Origin: Apodemus sylvaticus
Taxonomy: Eukaryota > Chordata > Mammalia > Rodentia > Muridae
NCBI RefSeq assembly: GCF_947179515.1
Contig: NC_067485.1
Coordinates: 1,787,654 to 1,851,653, forward strand
Reading direction: 5' to 3'
DNA length: 64,000 bases
Below, one piece after another: positions 1 to 10,744 of this stretch (its first letter is position 1; every line of letters starts with the position of its first letter). The notes under the pieces were generated by a model. That model was not told the DNA's origin. It searched no databases and saw only the letters and a program-made list of their open reading frames with translations. Made by a program: the position numbers and the translations under genes.

Positions 1-430
1 AGGGCATTTGAGCAAAGAGAGAAGGATGGCCTTGCCTGGGGCTTGAGAAGAAGAGCTAGCTGTCCAAATACCACTGAGAGCTTGTGGCATTGGCCACAGC
101 TGATGACTCCTAAGATTGACCAAAAAATTCTTTCTTCTTAGAAGCACACCCCATTTCTAAATATTGAAGTTACAAATTAAATGAAGAGCTATGAGCTCTT
201 TTTTCATTCTCATTCAAATTAGGAATCAGGTATTATAAAAGATGATATTATCTGAGAATAACCTTTAGCTTCTTTTGACACAGTAGACTAATCGTAACAG
301 GTCATGGAAACCCAGAGCTGATTTTCTTAAATTATCAGAAAAGTTAATACACTATACTCTCAGGAAGAAATTATTTAACAAGATCCCAGTATAGCAGAGA
401 AAGTCCTTTGGATTATAATGATATAAAACC
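1..430. other. No recognisable feature
   Basis: AT-rich, apparently single-copy DNA. I see no SINE, LTR or L1 motif and no credible exon. Confidence 0.5.
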
Positions 431-600
431 CAACCCTGGACAGATGGCTCAGCGATTAAAGAGCCCTGGATGCTCTTCTGGAGAACCCGGGTTCACTTCT
501 CAGCATCCCCATGGTGGTTCAAACCCATCTGTAACTCTAGTTCCTACAGAGATCCCACACCTTCTGGTTTCTGCAGGCATCACACACACACAGCCAGCAA
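431..600 (+). repeat. B3/B2-type SINE
   Basis: tRNA-derived SINE in sense orientation. The head GGACAGATGGCTCAGCG is followed by a B-box-like GGGTTCA segment and the B3-specific middle (TCTGTAACTCTAGTTCC). It runs into a short CA tract instead of a clear A-rich tail, and is diverged by several per cent or more. Confidence 0.85.
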
Positions 601-612
601 ACCCATCCCCAT

Positions 613-768
613 GTGCTCCTACCACCTGTTCCCAGGGTTCTGCCCCAGCACATGGGTCCTCCGACTGCAGTGGACTAGCCCTGTAAAACTGTGAACCAAA
701 TGGTGCTCCTTTTGGGTTGTCCTGTCAGGAATTAGGTCACAGAAACCAGAGTAACTAATACCTTACAC
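613..768 (+). mobile_element. MaLR LTR, 3' part
   Basis: The terminal part of an ERVL-MaLR LTR, sharing the 'ACTGTGAACCAAA ... GTCACAG ... AGTAACTAATAC' ending seen across MaLR LTRs. The 5' part is missing or unrecognisable. The polyadenylation-signal position carries AAATGG in place of AAATAAA, so it has decayed. Confidence 0.55.
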
Positions 769-1204
769 TATCAGAGAGATCTGCAAAATTCCTCAGAGAC
801 TTGTACATGAAGATGTGGAAGTTGAGAGACCTGGGAAGGGGAGTATTTACAGGAAACAACCCTGCTATTGGGTCAGAAGAATACATATTTTGATGTTTTT
901 CATGTAAACCGTGTCCTGTTGATAAATCTGCCATTTGGTTGGTCATGTGTAGCCACATTAAATTAGTCCTCCCTGCTTCATAAAATGTTGGGAAAACAGC
1001 AGCTATGTGGCCACCATTGTCTCTATGCCACAGCAGAGTCAAGCATTCTATACAGAAGACCTTGAGGCAGCCTGTCTCCTTCAGGGAGGTCTCCCAGTCT
1101 CCGAACTTTCTGGCCACAGACAGTCCATCTGTTTGTTCATCTTTTTCTAGACTACTCATTACTTGAGCCTGTGATTTTTTTCCGTGGTGAATCCAGGCTG
1201 ACAC
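755..1204 (-). other. Unassigned 149-codon open frame, probably not a gene
   Basis: A 450-nt ATG-to-stop frame on the minus strand in DNA where I recognise no repeat except a short overlap with the MaLR end. The product would be a soluble 149-residue protein with scattered His, Cys and Trp and no signal peptide, membrane segment, zinc-finger spacing or other domain I know. Its stop codon falls in the terminal bases of the neighbouring LTR fragment, which argues against an ancient host exon. It could be a chance frame, a piece of an unrecognised retroelement or a decayed retrocopy. I assign no function. Confidence 0.2.
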
Positions 1205-1590
1205 TGCCTCTCAGAACACGGATGGCTTGTTCTGAATGAGGAAATGGCCACAACAGCTGAGGCCAAGGTAAAACTCTCACTGAGAAAATGTATCTAAAGG
1301 CTTAGGCTTGCCTTCACAGACCGTGACTCAGACTACAGAAGTGCAGGACATGCCCTGGGGTTATTTGGGGAATAAGGAAAAAATTCCCTCTCGGATTTTT
1401 CTGGAAAGCTGTCTTTGCATATATGAAGCAAGTCTGGGTCTTGCCTGGAATCAGGAGCAGGATTGGCCGCAGATTCCATTTGTTTCCTCTTCCAGCAGGC
1501 TTGGAGTCTGCTTAGGAAACACTAGAACTGCATCTCATAGCAGTCAAGAAGGACGTGTGTGAAGAATAGGCACTTTAAAATATCTTTCCT
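1205..1590. other. No recognisable feature
   Basis: Mixed-composition single-copy DNA with no repeat or exon signal that I trust. Confidence 0.45.
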
Positions 1591-1691
1591 GGTAGGGCAG
1601 TGTGGTACATGCCTTTAATGCCAGCACTCAGAAAGGAGAGGCAGGCAGATTTCTGTGAGTTCAAGAGCAGCCAGGGCTACGAAGTGAGACC
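1591..1691 (+). repeat. B1 SINE, 3'-truncated
   Basis: 7SL-derived B1 in sense orientation (GGGCAGTGTGGTACATGCC ... CCAGCACTCAG ... GAGTTCAAGAGCAGCC). It is diverged, stops at GTGAGACC and has no clean A tail. An antisense tRNA-type SINE follows at once. Confidence 0.8.
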
Positions 1692-1699
1692 AGGAGTTA

Positions 1700-1787
1700 T
1701 TGATGCTTCTGTGTGGGTGTGGGGAATGGAACCCAGGTCCTCTGTAAGAGCAGCCAGCTCCTAACCACCAAGCCATCCTTCCAGTCT
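1700..1787 (-). repeat. B2/B3 SINE head, antisense
   Basis: Reverse complement of the tRNA-related head of B2/B3. The plus strand reads GGAACCCAGGTCCTCTG, then CTCCTAACCACCAAGCCATCC. Only the 5' promoter half is present. Confidence 0.75.
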
Positions 1788-1799
1788 AAATACACAGTT

Positions 1800-1878
1800 T
1801 TACAGCATTGAGGATGGAGCCTAGGACTTTGTACATGCCAGGCAAGGGCTATACAATTGAGTGATATGACTCATAAAA
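1800..1878 (-). repeat. ID-type SINE, antisense
   Basis: Short tRNA-Ala-related ID element. The antisense reads GGACTTTGTACATGCCAGG ... ACAATTGAGTGATATGACTC. Diverged. Confidence 0.6.
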
Positions 1879-2002
1879 CATAGCTTCTTTTAGTAAAAGA
1901 ATGTCCAAAATTACCTTAATTCTTCCAGTAACCCCAGAGAAAAATTCTTTGTTCCTGTTTCAGAAACTTGAAAAATTGGTGCTTAACAGTTTCCAGTGAT
2001 TT

Positions 2003-2085
2003 GGGGATGTGGCTCAGTGGTAAGACACCTGTTTAGCAAGTTGTGGGGCCTAGTTTCACTCTGCAATGCTATCATAAACAAGAAG
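2003..2085 (+). repeat. ID-type SINE
   Basis: Sense ID head (GGGGATGTGGCTCAGTGGTA) with a diverged B box (GGCCTAGTTTCACTC). About 80 bases, ending near an A-rich stretch. Confidence 0.75.
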
Positions 2086-2257
2086 ACAAATCAGTGATTA
2101 GTTTGAAGGGCAAAAGTCCAGCACACGTCAGAACTGAATACTGAAACCTGAGCTTTTAACTGCCGAACGTCCAAGTCTATTCCTCAAACTTTTAAAGTAC
2201 ATAGAAGGAATAAAAGAAAAGCACTTGAAAATAATGGACTATAGATAATGGTTGGGG

Positions 2258-2535
2258 ATGCAGTTATAACAAAATACCTGGCGTTGGATGAAGAAGGACA
2301 GACATATTGGATTCACTGTTTTGGAGGCTGAAAGGCAAGGGCTGGACTACCTCATTTATTCAGCCTCTGGCGATTGCTCATAGTGCGTGGCATAATGGGA
2401 GAACATTACAAAAGGAAAGGCCATAAGTCCAGCAAGTAGGAAGGGGACATCTTGCTCTCAACAGCAGTTTTGTGTTAGGATTGAGGCAGAAGTGAGAGAT
2501 CCTGTCTTGAGGGAATGAGAGTGATAAAGAAGGAC
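2258..2535 (-). mobile_element. MaLR/ERVL-like LTR relic, antisense
   Basis: The plus strand shows the antisense LTR word order 'TATAACAAAATACCTGG ... TTCACTGTTTTGGAGGCTG ... CATAATGGGAGAACAT', typical of old MaLR LTRs. It is heavily diverged and its far end runs into the CA block. Confidence 0.5.
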
Positions 2536-2574
2536 ATCTGATGTTCCCCCATCAGGAAGAGACAGCTCCAAACA

Positions 2575-2925
2575 CAAACAGACACACACACACACACACA
2601 CTCAAACATGCACACACATGCACACACTCACATGCACACATGTACACACATGCATACACACACCAATACATATACACACTCATACATGCACACACACATA
2701 CATATACACACATGTGTACACACATACCACACACACATCTCAGACACTCACATATGCATACATACACACACATATGCACACAAATACACACAGTCATATA
2801 CACATACATACACACATGCATCACACATATGCACACAAATACACACACTCACATATACACCACACATACACACACATCAACACACACAGACATCATACAT
2901 ACACATGAACACATGAATACACAGT
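2575..2925. repeat. Large interrupted (CA)n block
   Basis: About 350 bases of CA-rich sequence with recurrent CATACA, CATGCA and CATATGCACA interruptions. It creates long artefactual His/Thr or Cys/Val frames on both strands. The interruptions suggest an old, partly decayed array. Confidence 0.95.
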
Positions 2926-2929
2926 GGGG

Positions 2930-3920
2930 TGGGGAGTGCATTTACGATAGCAGATCTTTATTAAGTTCATCATTCAGCCCTATACAGAAAATTTAATCAG
3001 ATCTGGTTGATAAGCACAGAGTGTCAGTCATGTGTAAGATCATGAGCTGGGCAGAGCACCCCACCAAGACAGCCCATCAGTGATAGAGACACTAGAGCCT
3101 CCAACATGTTATTTTGGCTAAATGATATTGACTAGTTTGAAAATCAAATTTACTGAATCAACACATTCCTTTGGAATCTGCTAAACAGAATCATAACAGT
3201 GTCGTTGGCACATCACACAACTTAATCTCCATGCAAGATTAAATTTAATCTCAATGCTAAATGCCTTACAGACATTTCTTTTATTCCAACTCATGGATAT
3301 CAGACACTTTGGAAAAGAAAGCTACCTACGTGTCTCCACCTTCCCCCACCTGTCACATCTACCTTTAGTATATTTCAAATTTTACTCTTTAATTTGCACA
3401 TAAAACTCTCTGCAACGTTTATGGTAGGATTCTGGAATTTGATCTTTGGATCCAATGACCAGACTATTAAAGAGGAAGTTTCATATAAACGCTCTAGTGT
3501 TTGTAAAGGACCAACAAGGGTGACTTAGTAACATCCAGTATTGCTTAAAAGACGCTGTGTGAGGTCCAGTAGGAAATGTCCGTTCTCATAACCTTGTTAT
3601 CACATTGCCAGTCCTGGTTTCACTGCCAGGGGGTGCTTAGGATTGGTTTGTTATTCAGTTAAGCAGAGTCCCCAAGGGTATGCCAGCTCCAAGATTTTGA
3701 AACACCAGACCAAACTGATGAAGACATAGACCCCCAAGGGACAGAAGCAGGCCAGCCTTTCAAAGGGTGCTGAGACCAAGGAGACACCTTTTGCCTCTTG
3801 CTAAAAAACAGGCAGAGGCTACTGCGTGTCTCTTGGACTCATCCCTGATTTCAGGAGGGAAATTTCAAACCTGTTCTCTGGAGGAAATGTTTTCAAAGGG
3901 GTCCGCCTCAATCTGGTCTC
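2930..3920. other. About 1 kb without recognisable features
   Basis: Single-copy-looking DNA. I see no repeat and no exon with both splice signals. Confidence 0.45.
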
Positions 3921-3924
3921 AGCA

Positions 3925-4226
3925 TGTCCGTGTGGCTCTGTGGTTTGCATGTGTATGTGTGCTGGTGCACTGGTGTGTACAGGTGCATGTTTGGGGGAGC
4001 ACACATAGGAATCAGTCATTTTTCACCTGAACCCAGAATGTACCACTTCAGCCAGTCTGATGCCTAGGTGGCTCCAGGGGTTCCTATTTCTGCCTCCCAC
4101 ACACTAGAATTACAGATGGGCCACTGCTCTTGCCTGGCAAACGTCTGGGTGCTGAGGTTCCAAACTCTGGTCCTCCCACCTGAATGGCAAGTGCTGCACC
4201 CAATGAGATGAGCCACCTCCCCAGCC
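3925..4226 (-). repeat. B4/RSINE-type SINE, antisense, near full length
   Basis: Reverse complement of a long B4-class SINE. On the plus strand it starts with the GT-rich distal end, passes through GAATTACAGATGGGCC and ends with the antisense tRNA-like head (AAGTGCTGCACCCAATGAGATGAGCCACCTCCCCAGCC). Confidence 0.75.
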
Positions 4227-4564
4227 TCAGCCTGTGTCAAGTGCAGAAGACACAGGCCTTGGCAACAAAACTGGAGCTTGAATAACCTTCATTTGTTCCC
4301 ATCCTGAGTTTAAATAAAAGAGAACTTCTAAGAATATTTAAGTATAGAAAGGTGGTTCGCTGAATTTCTTAATTCTTGCAAGGCTAGAAGAGGGGTTTCA
4401 ATAATTTTAGTGGCTTTAAATCTGACCAAAATGGAATTGAATTAGAAATAAGTAATGGCATATTTTAACTAGTTATCTAGAAAATATATCCAACTATTTA
4501 TAAGTTAACCATGCTCCTAAGTAACATATAATGAAAATTTGTTCTATTCTGTTTTCTGCTCTTA
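4227..4564. other. AT-rich DNA without recognisable features
   Basis: Nothing identified between two antisense B4 copies. Confidence 0.45.
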
Positions 4565-4742
4565 CAGCCATTCATTTTGTGTACATGTATGTACATGTAC
4601 ATGCAGTGGTATACATGGAGGTCAAAGGTCACCATGAAGGAATCAGTTCTCTCTTTTCACCCTGTGGGATCAGGGGATAGAACACAGGTCAATAGTCTTG
4701 ACAGCAACTGCCTCTACCCTGGAGTCATCTCATCTGTCCACA
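4565..4742 (-). repeat. B4/RSINE-type SINE, antisense, internally deleted
   Basis: The GT-rich end (TGTACATGTATGTACATG) is followed by GGAGGTCAAAGGTCACC and then directly by the antisense head (CTGGAGTCATCTCATCTGTCC). The middle of the element is missing. Confidence 0.65.
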
Positions 4743-4934
4743 CATAGTGGTTTTTCAAAAGAAGAAATAATTATGGAAATAAAAAATATTTCAAATGTAC
4801 CAATAATACAAACTCAACAAATACAAATTTGTAGAATGTAGTTTAAATGATTCTCAGAAATGTCCTCTGTTATATGACTGTGTTCAAAAGAAAAGGAATT
4901 AATATCAGTTGTTTAAGTTTCTTTCTTAAATAAG

Positions 4935-5140
4935 TGGCTCAGGGGAAGGAACTCAGGGGTTGGGAGTACTTCCTGCTCTTTCAGGGGAGAGTCTGGTTCC
5001 CAGCACCTACTTTGGGCAGCTTGCACCTACCTGTAACTCCATCCCAGGATTGGATGCCCTCTTCTGGCTTCTGCTGGTACCCAAACTGACATACTAAGCA
5101 CACAGAGATGCATACACATGAACAAAAGTTGTTTAAGAAT
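4935..5140 (+). repeat. B3-type SINE
   Basis: Sense tRNA-derived SINE with a diverged head, a degraded B box (TCTGGTTCCCAGCACC), the B3 middle (CTGTAACTCCATCCCAGG) and GCCCTCTTCTGGCTTCTGC. Confidence 0.8.
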
Positions 5141-5148
5141 TTAGAATA

Positions 5149-5358
5149 GCCGGGCGGTGGTGGTGCACACCTGTAATCCCAGCACTCTGAGAGGCAGAGG
5201 CAGGCAGATTTCTGAGTTTGAGGCCAGCCTGGTCTACAGAGTGAGTTCCAGGACAGTCAGGGAGATAGAGAGAAACCCTGTCTTGAAGAAACCAAATCCA
5301 AAAAACCAAGAAGAAGAAGAAGAAGAAGAAGAAGAAGAAGAAGAAGAAGAAGAAGAAG

Positions 5359-5388
<30 letters not shown>
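5149..5388 (+). repeat. B1 SINE with (AAG)27 tail and target duplication
   Basis: Near-consensus sense B1 (GCCGGGCGGTGGTGGTGCAC to GAGAAACCCTGTC). Its A-rich tail has become a pure run of 27 AAG units at 5308-5388. TTAGAATA flanks it exactly at 5141-5148 and 5389-5396, which is the mark of L1-mediated insertion. The triplet run gives spurious poly-Glu and poly-Ser frames. Confidence 0.95.
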
Positions 5389-5389
<1 letters not shown>

Positions 5390-5396
5390 TAGAATA

Positions 5397-6911
5397 AAAA
5401 GAGCAATTAAACCTTCAGTTGGGGAAAAGAAAGATCTAGATTTTCTTTTTAACACAAAGATATAGAAAATAACAAAGCCAGAGGTTGTTTCTTCAGAAGC
5501 TTGCTGTAAAAAAAAGATCAAGACATCAGGGAAGCTGTAAACACATAGTGCTTTGGACACTCTATTGGGGAAAAAAGACTTCAGTCACTTCAGATGGTTA
5601 GAAGCCTATACTTATTCCATTAAAAGGAAAGAAAGGAATACACCTATGCTATGGACATAGGCCCGTGTGTGCCTGTGGAACAGAGGGGCCACTGAAGAAG
5701 CCCTAAGCCACAGCTTGAACCTCAACACATACTGTGCACATGGCTTTTAGGAAATTTTCTGAAACATCACTTTTTCACTATAAAGCACACATCCCCAAGT
5801 TGCTCCTTAGAAATAGAGGATTGTTCATTTGTATTTTCCTTTGAAATTGAGAGCAGCCACAACTTACACTCTCTCCACATTGGAAACTTGGTGGCACTCT
5901 GTTCTGTGGGGCAAAGCAGGGCCTGACTGAACAGCTCCCTAGCCCCTACTTAGGACATATTTATGCTAAATAGTCTAATGAAAAAGGTGTGTGTTTTAAA
6001 CTCTAGAATGTGCAAGCTCCCCAGGCTTCAACCTGAGTTAATAATACCTGGGAACACAGGACCTTGCTTTCTGCCACACAGAGGCTTTCCAAAATCCAGC
6101 ATAATTGTGGACTGGTGGCAATCCCTCAGCTCCGTGGGAGGCCACTGCCATCACAGTAGCTGGCTGGCTGCCCCAGCAGGCAGAACCTCTGGGATCAAGG
6201 GTAGAAAGATGGGTGTGAGGGGAGGAAGGGACTAGAAGAATTCCTTCCTGGATGAGGCTTTCTGGAGTGTTGGACCTCCCTGCACGCAGCCTCCTCTGCT
6301 AAAGGCACCCTGCTGATGGGACAGGCTGTGCAGAGACAGCAGAAACAAAACACCCAGTGCCCCAGAGAAACTTGGGGTTAGGTTACAAGGCCAAAGTCAG
6401 TCCCAACAGGGACTTTAGGGACTTTAGATAAACTTGATATGGCAGTAACTTTTAGGTTCAGCCCAGTAACCCAAATTCAGGCCAGAAACCCATTAGCTGG
6501 AAGGTTTTGTCACATGGCCAGTTTTTATGAGCTGGGAGAAATGGTAGGTTTATCTAAAGCTAAAGCACAGCTTCCCTTTCACATTTATTTCTTCAATCAA
6601 CAAATATTTAGTGACTGTTGCTACAGTTCCTGCTTCAGGTATGGAGATTGCTAGGGCATGCTCTGGGAAGCTCAAACTGTCCCGATGTAAGCAGACAGCA
6701 GCAAAGAAACTTTCAAGACACAGAGTAGCTCAGCCTGTGCCAGGAGAAAGGGGGCAGCAGGCAGTGTAGATAAAGGGATTAAGTCGATTCTGAGGTAGGA
6801 CAGGCTTCACGGAGTTATGGCCAGTGAAAGCCATATACTCCAAAGGGCAAGATCTTGGAGACCCATGCTGAGACTGAAACTGTTAATAACTTATGTTTTC
6901 ATTATATTTAA
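5397..6911. other. About 1.5 kb without recognisable features
   Basis: Apparently unique sequence. No interspersed repeat and no convincing coding exon. Confidence 0.45.
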
Positions 6912-6942
6912 TGTGTGTGTGTGCATGTGTGTGTGCGCGCGC

Positions 6943-6973
<31 letters not shown>

Positions 6974-6983
6974 CGCACGCGCG

Positions 6984-7015
<32 letters not shown>

Positions 7016-7018
7016 CAC

Positions 7019-7065
<47 letters not shown>

Positions 7066-7074
7066 TGTGTGTGT
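6912..7074. repeat. (GT)n microsatellite with GC-alternating cores
   Basis: 163 bases of almost uninterrupted alternating purine-pyrimidine sequence. It includes GTGTGCGCGCGCGCGCACGTG at about 6931-6951 and a second GCGCACGCGCGCG core. Long antiparallel Cys/Val and His/Thr frames over it are artefacts. Confidence 0.97.
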
Positions 7075-7079
7075 AGATG

Positions 7080-7945
7080 ACAACTTGCCGGAGTCAACGA
7101 TTATGGATAGCAGAGCTTCCTCATCTATTAGAGTGAAATGATCAAGTAAGAGAGGAGTTCAGCCTTTGGGGCCAACATGATAGAAGGAGAGGACCAATTC
7201 CAGCCCACTAATAGGAGCAGAAACCATGGGGGAAATAACTTGGGGCATTCCAGGTCCTCTCAGACATCCCTCATGATTCCTACCAAGTAGCCCACACTCT
7301 GCATCATTTCCTTCTCCCGAATAAGGGTTGAAATTGCTGACTTATTTTAAAAACACAGAGCTGAGGGCTCCCAAACATTCCCAGGGAAGCAGATGAAGCT
7401 CTTCTGCAATGACCATCAAGCTGCACCTTCAAATGCAAGTCCTTGGCAGCAACCTAGCAAAGACACACAGACAACCAGGTAAGTCAAGTCTAGATTTCCC
7501 TTCATGGAAACCAAGAGTTGTGAAACCGTGTTGAACCACATTACCCAGGGATGATGTGTTTCCCAGAACTAGCTAACATGCAGACTCCACTCCACTCCCC
7601 CTATGCTGGAGTTTGACTTGAACCCCTATGTTATGTGGTCACTGGGTAGAACTTGCTGGAATGCCTGCCCGGCAGGGCCTAATGAAAACAAAAACGGTAA
7701 AATAAGCTTCTTGCTGTGGAGCTTTTGTAGCATCTTCTCCCTTTCAAAAAACACTTGGAAATTTGTAACCATTGTTAGCATCTCTTCCTTAAAAAGAAAC
7801 TCATCTAAAAGATGGGAATCGGGGATTCCTTTTCAGAGAACCTACTGAAGCATGTGTCCACAATATGCAATCTCTACTCGATGCAACTAGTTCTTTCTCA
7901 ACCAGGATCCACTTTGAGAGCAAGTTAATGCATACATATCTCCAA
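7080..7945. other. Unique-looking DNA with one strong donor-like site
   Basis: No repeats recognised. A consensus 5' splice-site string (CCAG|GTAAGT) lies at 7475-7484 on the plus strand, but I see no convincing upstream acceptor, so no exon is called. Confidence 0.4.
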
Positions 7946-8090
7946 CAGTGTCCCTCCCTTCCCCATCTCCTCCTCCTACCTTCCTTCCCTCTCACCCTCT
8001 AACCCACCCTCTGTTCCTTCCTTCCTTTCCTTCTCGCCTTCTGCCTTCCCTTTCTCCCTTTCTCTTTTCCTCCTTCCTTCTCTTTCCATG
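7946..8090. repeat. Polypyrimidine (CT-rich) tract
   Basis: Runs of CCTT, CCTCCTCC and CTTTCTCCC with very few purines on the plus strand. Confidence 0.85.
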
Positions 8091-8654
8091 TCAGAGCTGA
8101 GGCAGAATCTCAGTGTTAAAAAGCATCTCTAAGCATTGATTAAGCATCTTTCCTGTGCAGGCAACCCTGCAAACTCCCATGCAGACAAACCTTGAAGACA
8201 GGAATTGCATACCAGATCAGATGTTTAACAGCACTAACTAGAGCTCCTACGGACAGGCTCCTGCAGCTTTATTTATAAATCTTGGAGATCTTCCTAGGGT
8301 TTGCTCCAGTGGGCCCGCGAGGGCCTAATGACTTCGCATGTTTTACACACTTCCATACTTCAAGCAGCAAGGCCCCAAATGGACTTATTACTTATTCTGG
8401 CCTTGAGCATTTGCCCAAGGTTGATTCATGGAGCGCTTGGATTCTATGACCACATAGTCTTTTCTTCTTTCCTGTCTTTCTTCTTTTTCTGCATTCCCTA
8501 TTCAGTACATGCCCCTGTTACCTCCTTCTAACCTTCCCAACAGGACCTCCACACCCAGTCCATTCACAAGGACTGGCTTACCTCTGTCCATCATCCTCCA
8601 CCTTAATTCCCGGCCTCTATTATAGCTGAGGTAATCTGCTTGTCAAACTCTCAA
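8091..8654. other. No recognisable feature
   Basis: Mixed sequence between two pyrimidine tracts. No repeat assigned. Confidence 0.4.
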
Positions 8655-8722
8655 CCCTGTCTTCCTTCTCTTCCTCCTCTTTCCTCTCTTTCCTCCTCCT
8701 CCTTTTCCTCCTCTTCTTCCTT
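8655..8722. repeat. Polypyrimidine tract
   Basis: CTTCCTCCTC-type low-complexity run. It is followed by what may be a short antisense B1 scrap near 8740-8775. Confidence 0.8.
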
Positions 8723-8789
8723 GTTACTATTGTTTTGAGAGTATTTCTGGGTATCCCAGGGTGATCTTGAACTGAATATTATTCTGGGA

Positions 8790-9012
8790 GTTGAGGACAT
8801 GGTTAAGTCAAGCAAATACTAGCCACACAAGCACAAGGACCTCAGTATAATCCCAGAACCCCCACAAAAAGATTGGTGTGGCAGAGATGGGAGAGTTCCT
8901 GGAGCTTGCTGGCCAGTCTAGCCAATCAATGAGCTTCAGATCCAGTGAGAGGCACTGTCTCAGAAAATGAGATGGAAAGTAGTAGAAAAAGACACTGGAC
9001 TTGACTTGACTT
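8790..9012 (+). repeat. B4/RSINE-type SINE, middle and 3' part
   Basis: Sense order of B4 words: 'AAGGACCTCAGTATAATCCCAGAACC', then 'GAGTTCCTGGAGCTTGCTGGCCAGTC', then 'CAGTGAGAGGCACTGTCTCAG'. The tRNA-like head is degraded. A TG/TA microsatellite continues from its distal end. Confidence 0.7.
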
Positions 9013-9039
9013 TGACATCCATGTGCAATCATATATACA

Positions 9040-9057
9040 TGATTGCATATATATGTA

Positions 9058-9119
<62 letters not shown>

Positions 9120-9150
9120 TACATATATGTGTGTGTATAAACACACACAC
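9040..9150. repeat. (TA)n tract framed by GT-rich arms
   Basis: A pure TA run at about 9066-9116 is flanked left by GCATATATATGTATGTGTGTG and right by ACATATATGTGTGTG, so the block is partly self-complementary. Confidence 0.95.
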
Positions 9151-9159
9151 CACACAAAA

Positions 9160-9890
9160 CAAAACTTGGAAATTTTCTAGTCTCAAAAGCCATCTCATAG
9201 ACAATTTGGTTGCACAGAAATTCTGATCCCCAGTTCTATCCCCTCTGGGTATGGATTACTCCAAAGAAGTCTGAGTTGGCTAGAGTAGGTTAGATAGCCT
9301 CAACTAGGCAAGCCCTTAATGAGCAGAGATTATCATAACCCTGATCATGGTGAATTAATTACATTTCAGGTACTCACTATGTGGTTTTTGCCTGGGCTGA
9401 CATTTTTGTGTATCCTTAGCCAACAGCATATATTCAGTATGTAGTGAGGACAAGGATACTCAGATCTGTGAACTAAGATCATGGGGGTAAGTAAAAGCTT
9501 TCCCTCCCACAACCAGAATTCCTGTAAGATTTGTCTATATTATAATTCTAAGGCCCTCCCGGCAACTCTAGTGTTAAAATCTCACATTAGTTTCTAATAA
9601 ATGATCAATGTTCCCCATGTTGTCATAACTATGGCAGCAATTTCTTACTAAAAAGACTGTGTGTCCTGGGGCCAAGTGTGATAATAATTAGTTCCTGGAA
9701 GCAAGAGGCATGTGGCCCATGCATTGAAGTTCTAAATAACTGACATTGGAATTCTAAATATTGACACAAAAGACACACAGAGAACACGTGGCTTCCAGGC
9801 TTCCTCCTTCAGAACTTTAATCTGCTTTGGCATGTTTTAAGACAATAAATTAGAAAAGTCAATTCTTGCATATCAGAACCTAGGCTAAAG
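9160..9890. other. No recognisable feature
   Basis: Single-copy-looking DNA. No repeat or exon supported. Confidence 0.45.
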
Positions 9891-10070
9891 GCCAGCAAGA
9901 TGGCTCAGCAGGTAAAAACTAGCTGGCAAGCCTGAGGACTCTAGTTCAAACCCTGAAACATACAGGTGAGAAAGCACTCTCAAAAGGTGCCCTTTGAGTA
10001 TACCCACATGGTGGTGTCCTGGACACACACACACACACACAAACAAACATATACACACACTAATTAATTA
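9891..10070 (+). repeat. B4/RSINE-type SINE ending in CA and AAT tails
   Basis: Head GGCCAGCAAGATGGCTCAGC and B-box region CTAGTTCAAACCCTG. It then passes into a short CA run and TTAATTAATTAA. Confidence 0.75.
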
Positions 10071-10624
10071 ATTTTTATTTTAAAACTAGATCAATCTTAG
10101 ATAAAATGTAGGATCAAGGAATTTCTATCCAGGAGGAAGGAATTCCATTATGCTTTTCTGGACATCTACATGCTTCCAGAAGAAGCATTCTATTTATAAC
10201 TGTGTTCTCTGTCTTGCAATACAAACACCCTTTGAATGGTTGACCTTTCCCACATTAGAGAAACATCCTTTTCTTAGTGAGGACCAGTCCATGCTCAAAG
10301 AAAACTGGACTTGCTCTAGGGTGTCCATTCTTGCTATAATAGTCTTTCATGTGGTTTAATACATTTTGGAAGTATAATAATATTGTAAGATATTTTCTAA
10401 AAATTTTGCGTGAAGAGATCCAGAAACGATGTGGAAGGCCTTCTCTGGGGACGATAATATAGTAAGACCTATGCCTCTATCTTTGAAATATCAAAAAGGC
10501 ATGTATAAAGCACAGTTTCTAACCAAATCAGTCACCCTGCAGAGGTACTGCAGGGCAGAACATCTTTTGAGGGTGATATGTGGTTGTCTATTGTTCTTGA
10601 CTTGGTCCTATTTGGAATAGTATA

Positions 10625-10627
<3 letters not shown>
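10071..10627. other. No recognisable feature
   Basis: AT-rich sequence. Nothing assigned. Confidence 0.45.

Positions 10628-10680
<53 letters not shown>
10628..10680. repeat. (GA)n microsatellite
   Basis: 53 bases of uninterrupted AG dinucleotides, directly followed by CGAGGCCAGAGAGGG. Confidence 0.98.
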
Positions 10681-10681
<1 letters not shown>

Positions 10682-10744
10682 GAGGCCAGAGAGGGATATT
10701 ATGTGTCCTTTATCACTCTTTCTCTCTGCTTTATACCCTTAAAA

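Noticed and set aside
431..460. tRNA gene-like A/B box signals at many SINE heads
   Set aside because: These are the tRNA-derived promoters of B2/B3, B4 and ID SINEs. None folds into an intact tRNA gene by eye.
2541..2996. 151-, 102-, 98- and 96-codon frames rich in His/Thr or Cys/Val
   Set aside because: All are translations of the (CA)n block, in several frames and on both strands.
5157..5560. Poly-Glu (102 aa) and poly-Ser (108 aa) proteins
   Set aside because: They are B1 sequence plus (AAG)27 read on the two strands.
7385..7478. Exon ending at the strong donor CCAG|GTAAGT (7478)
   Set aside because: The only upstream acceptor-like AG (near 7384) has no pyrimidine tract.
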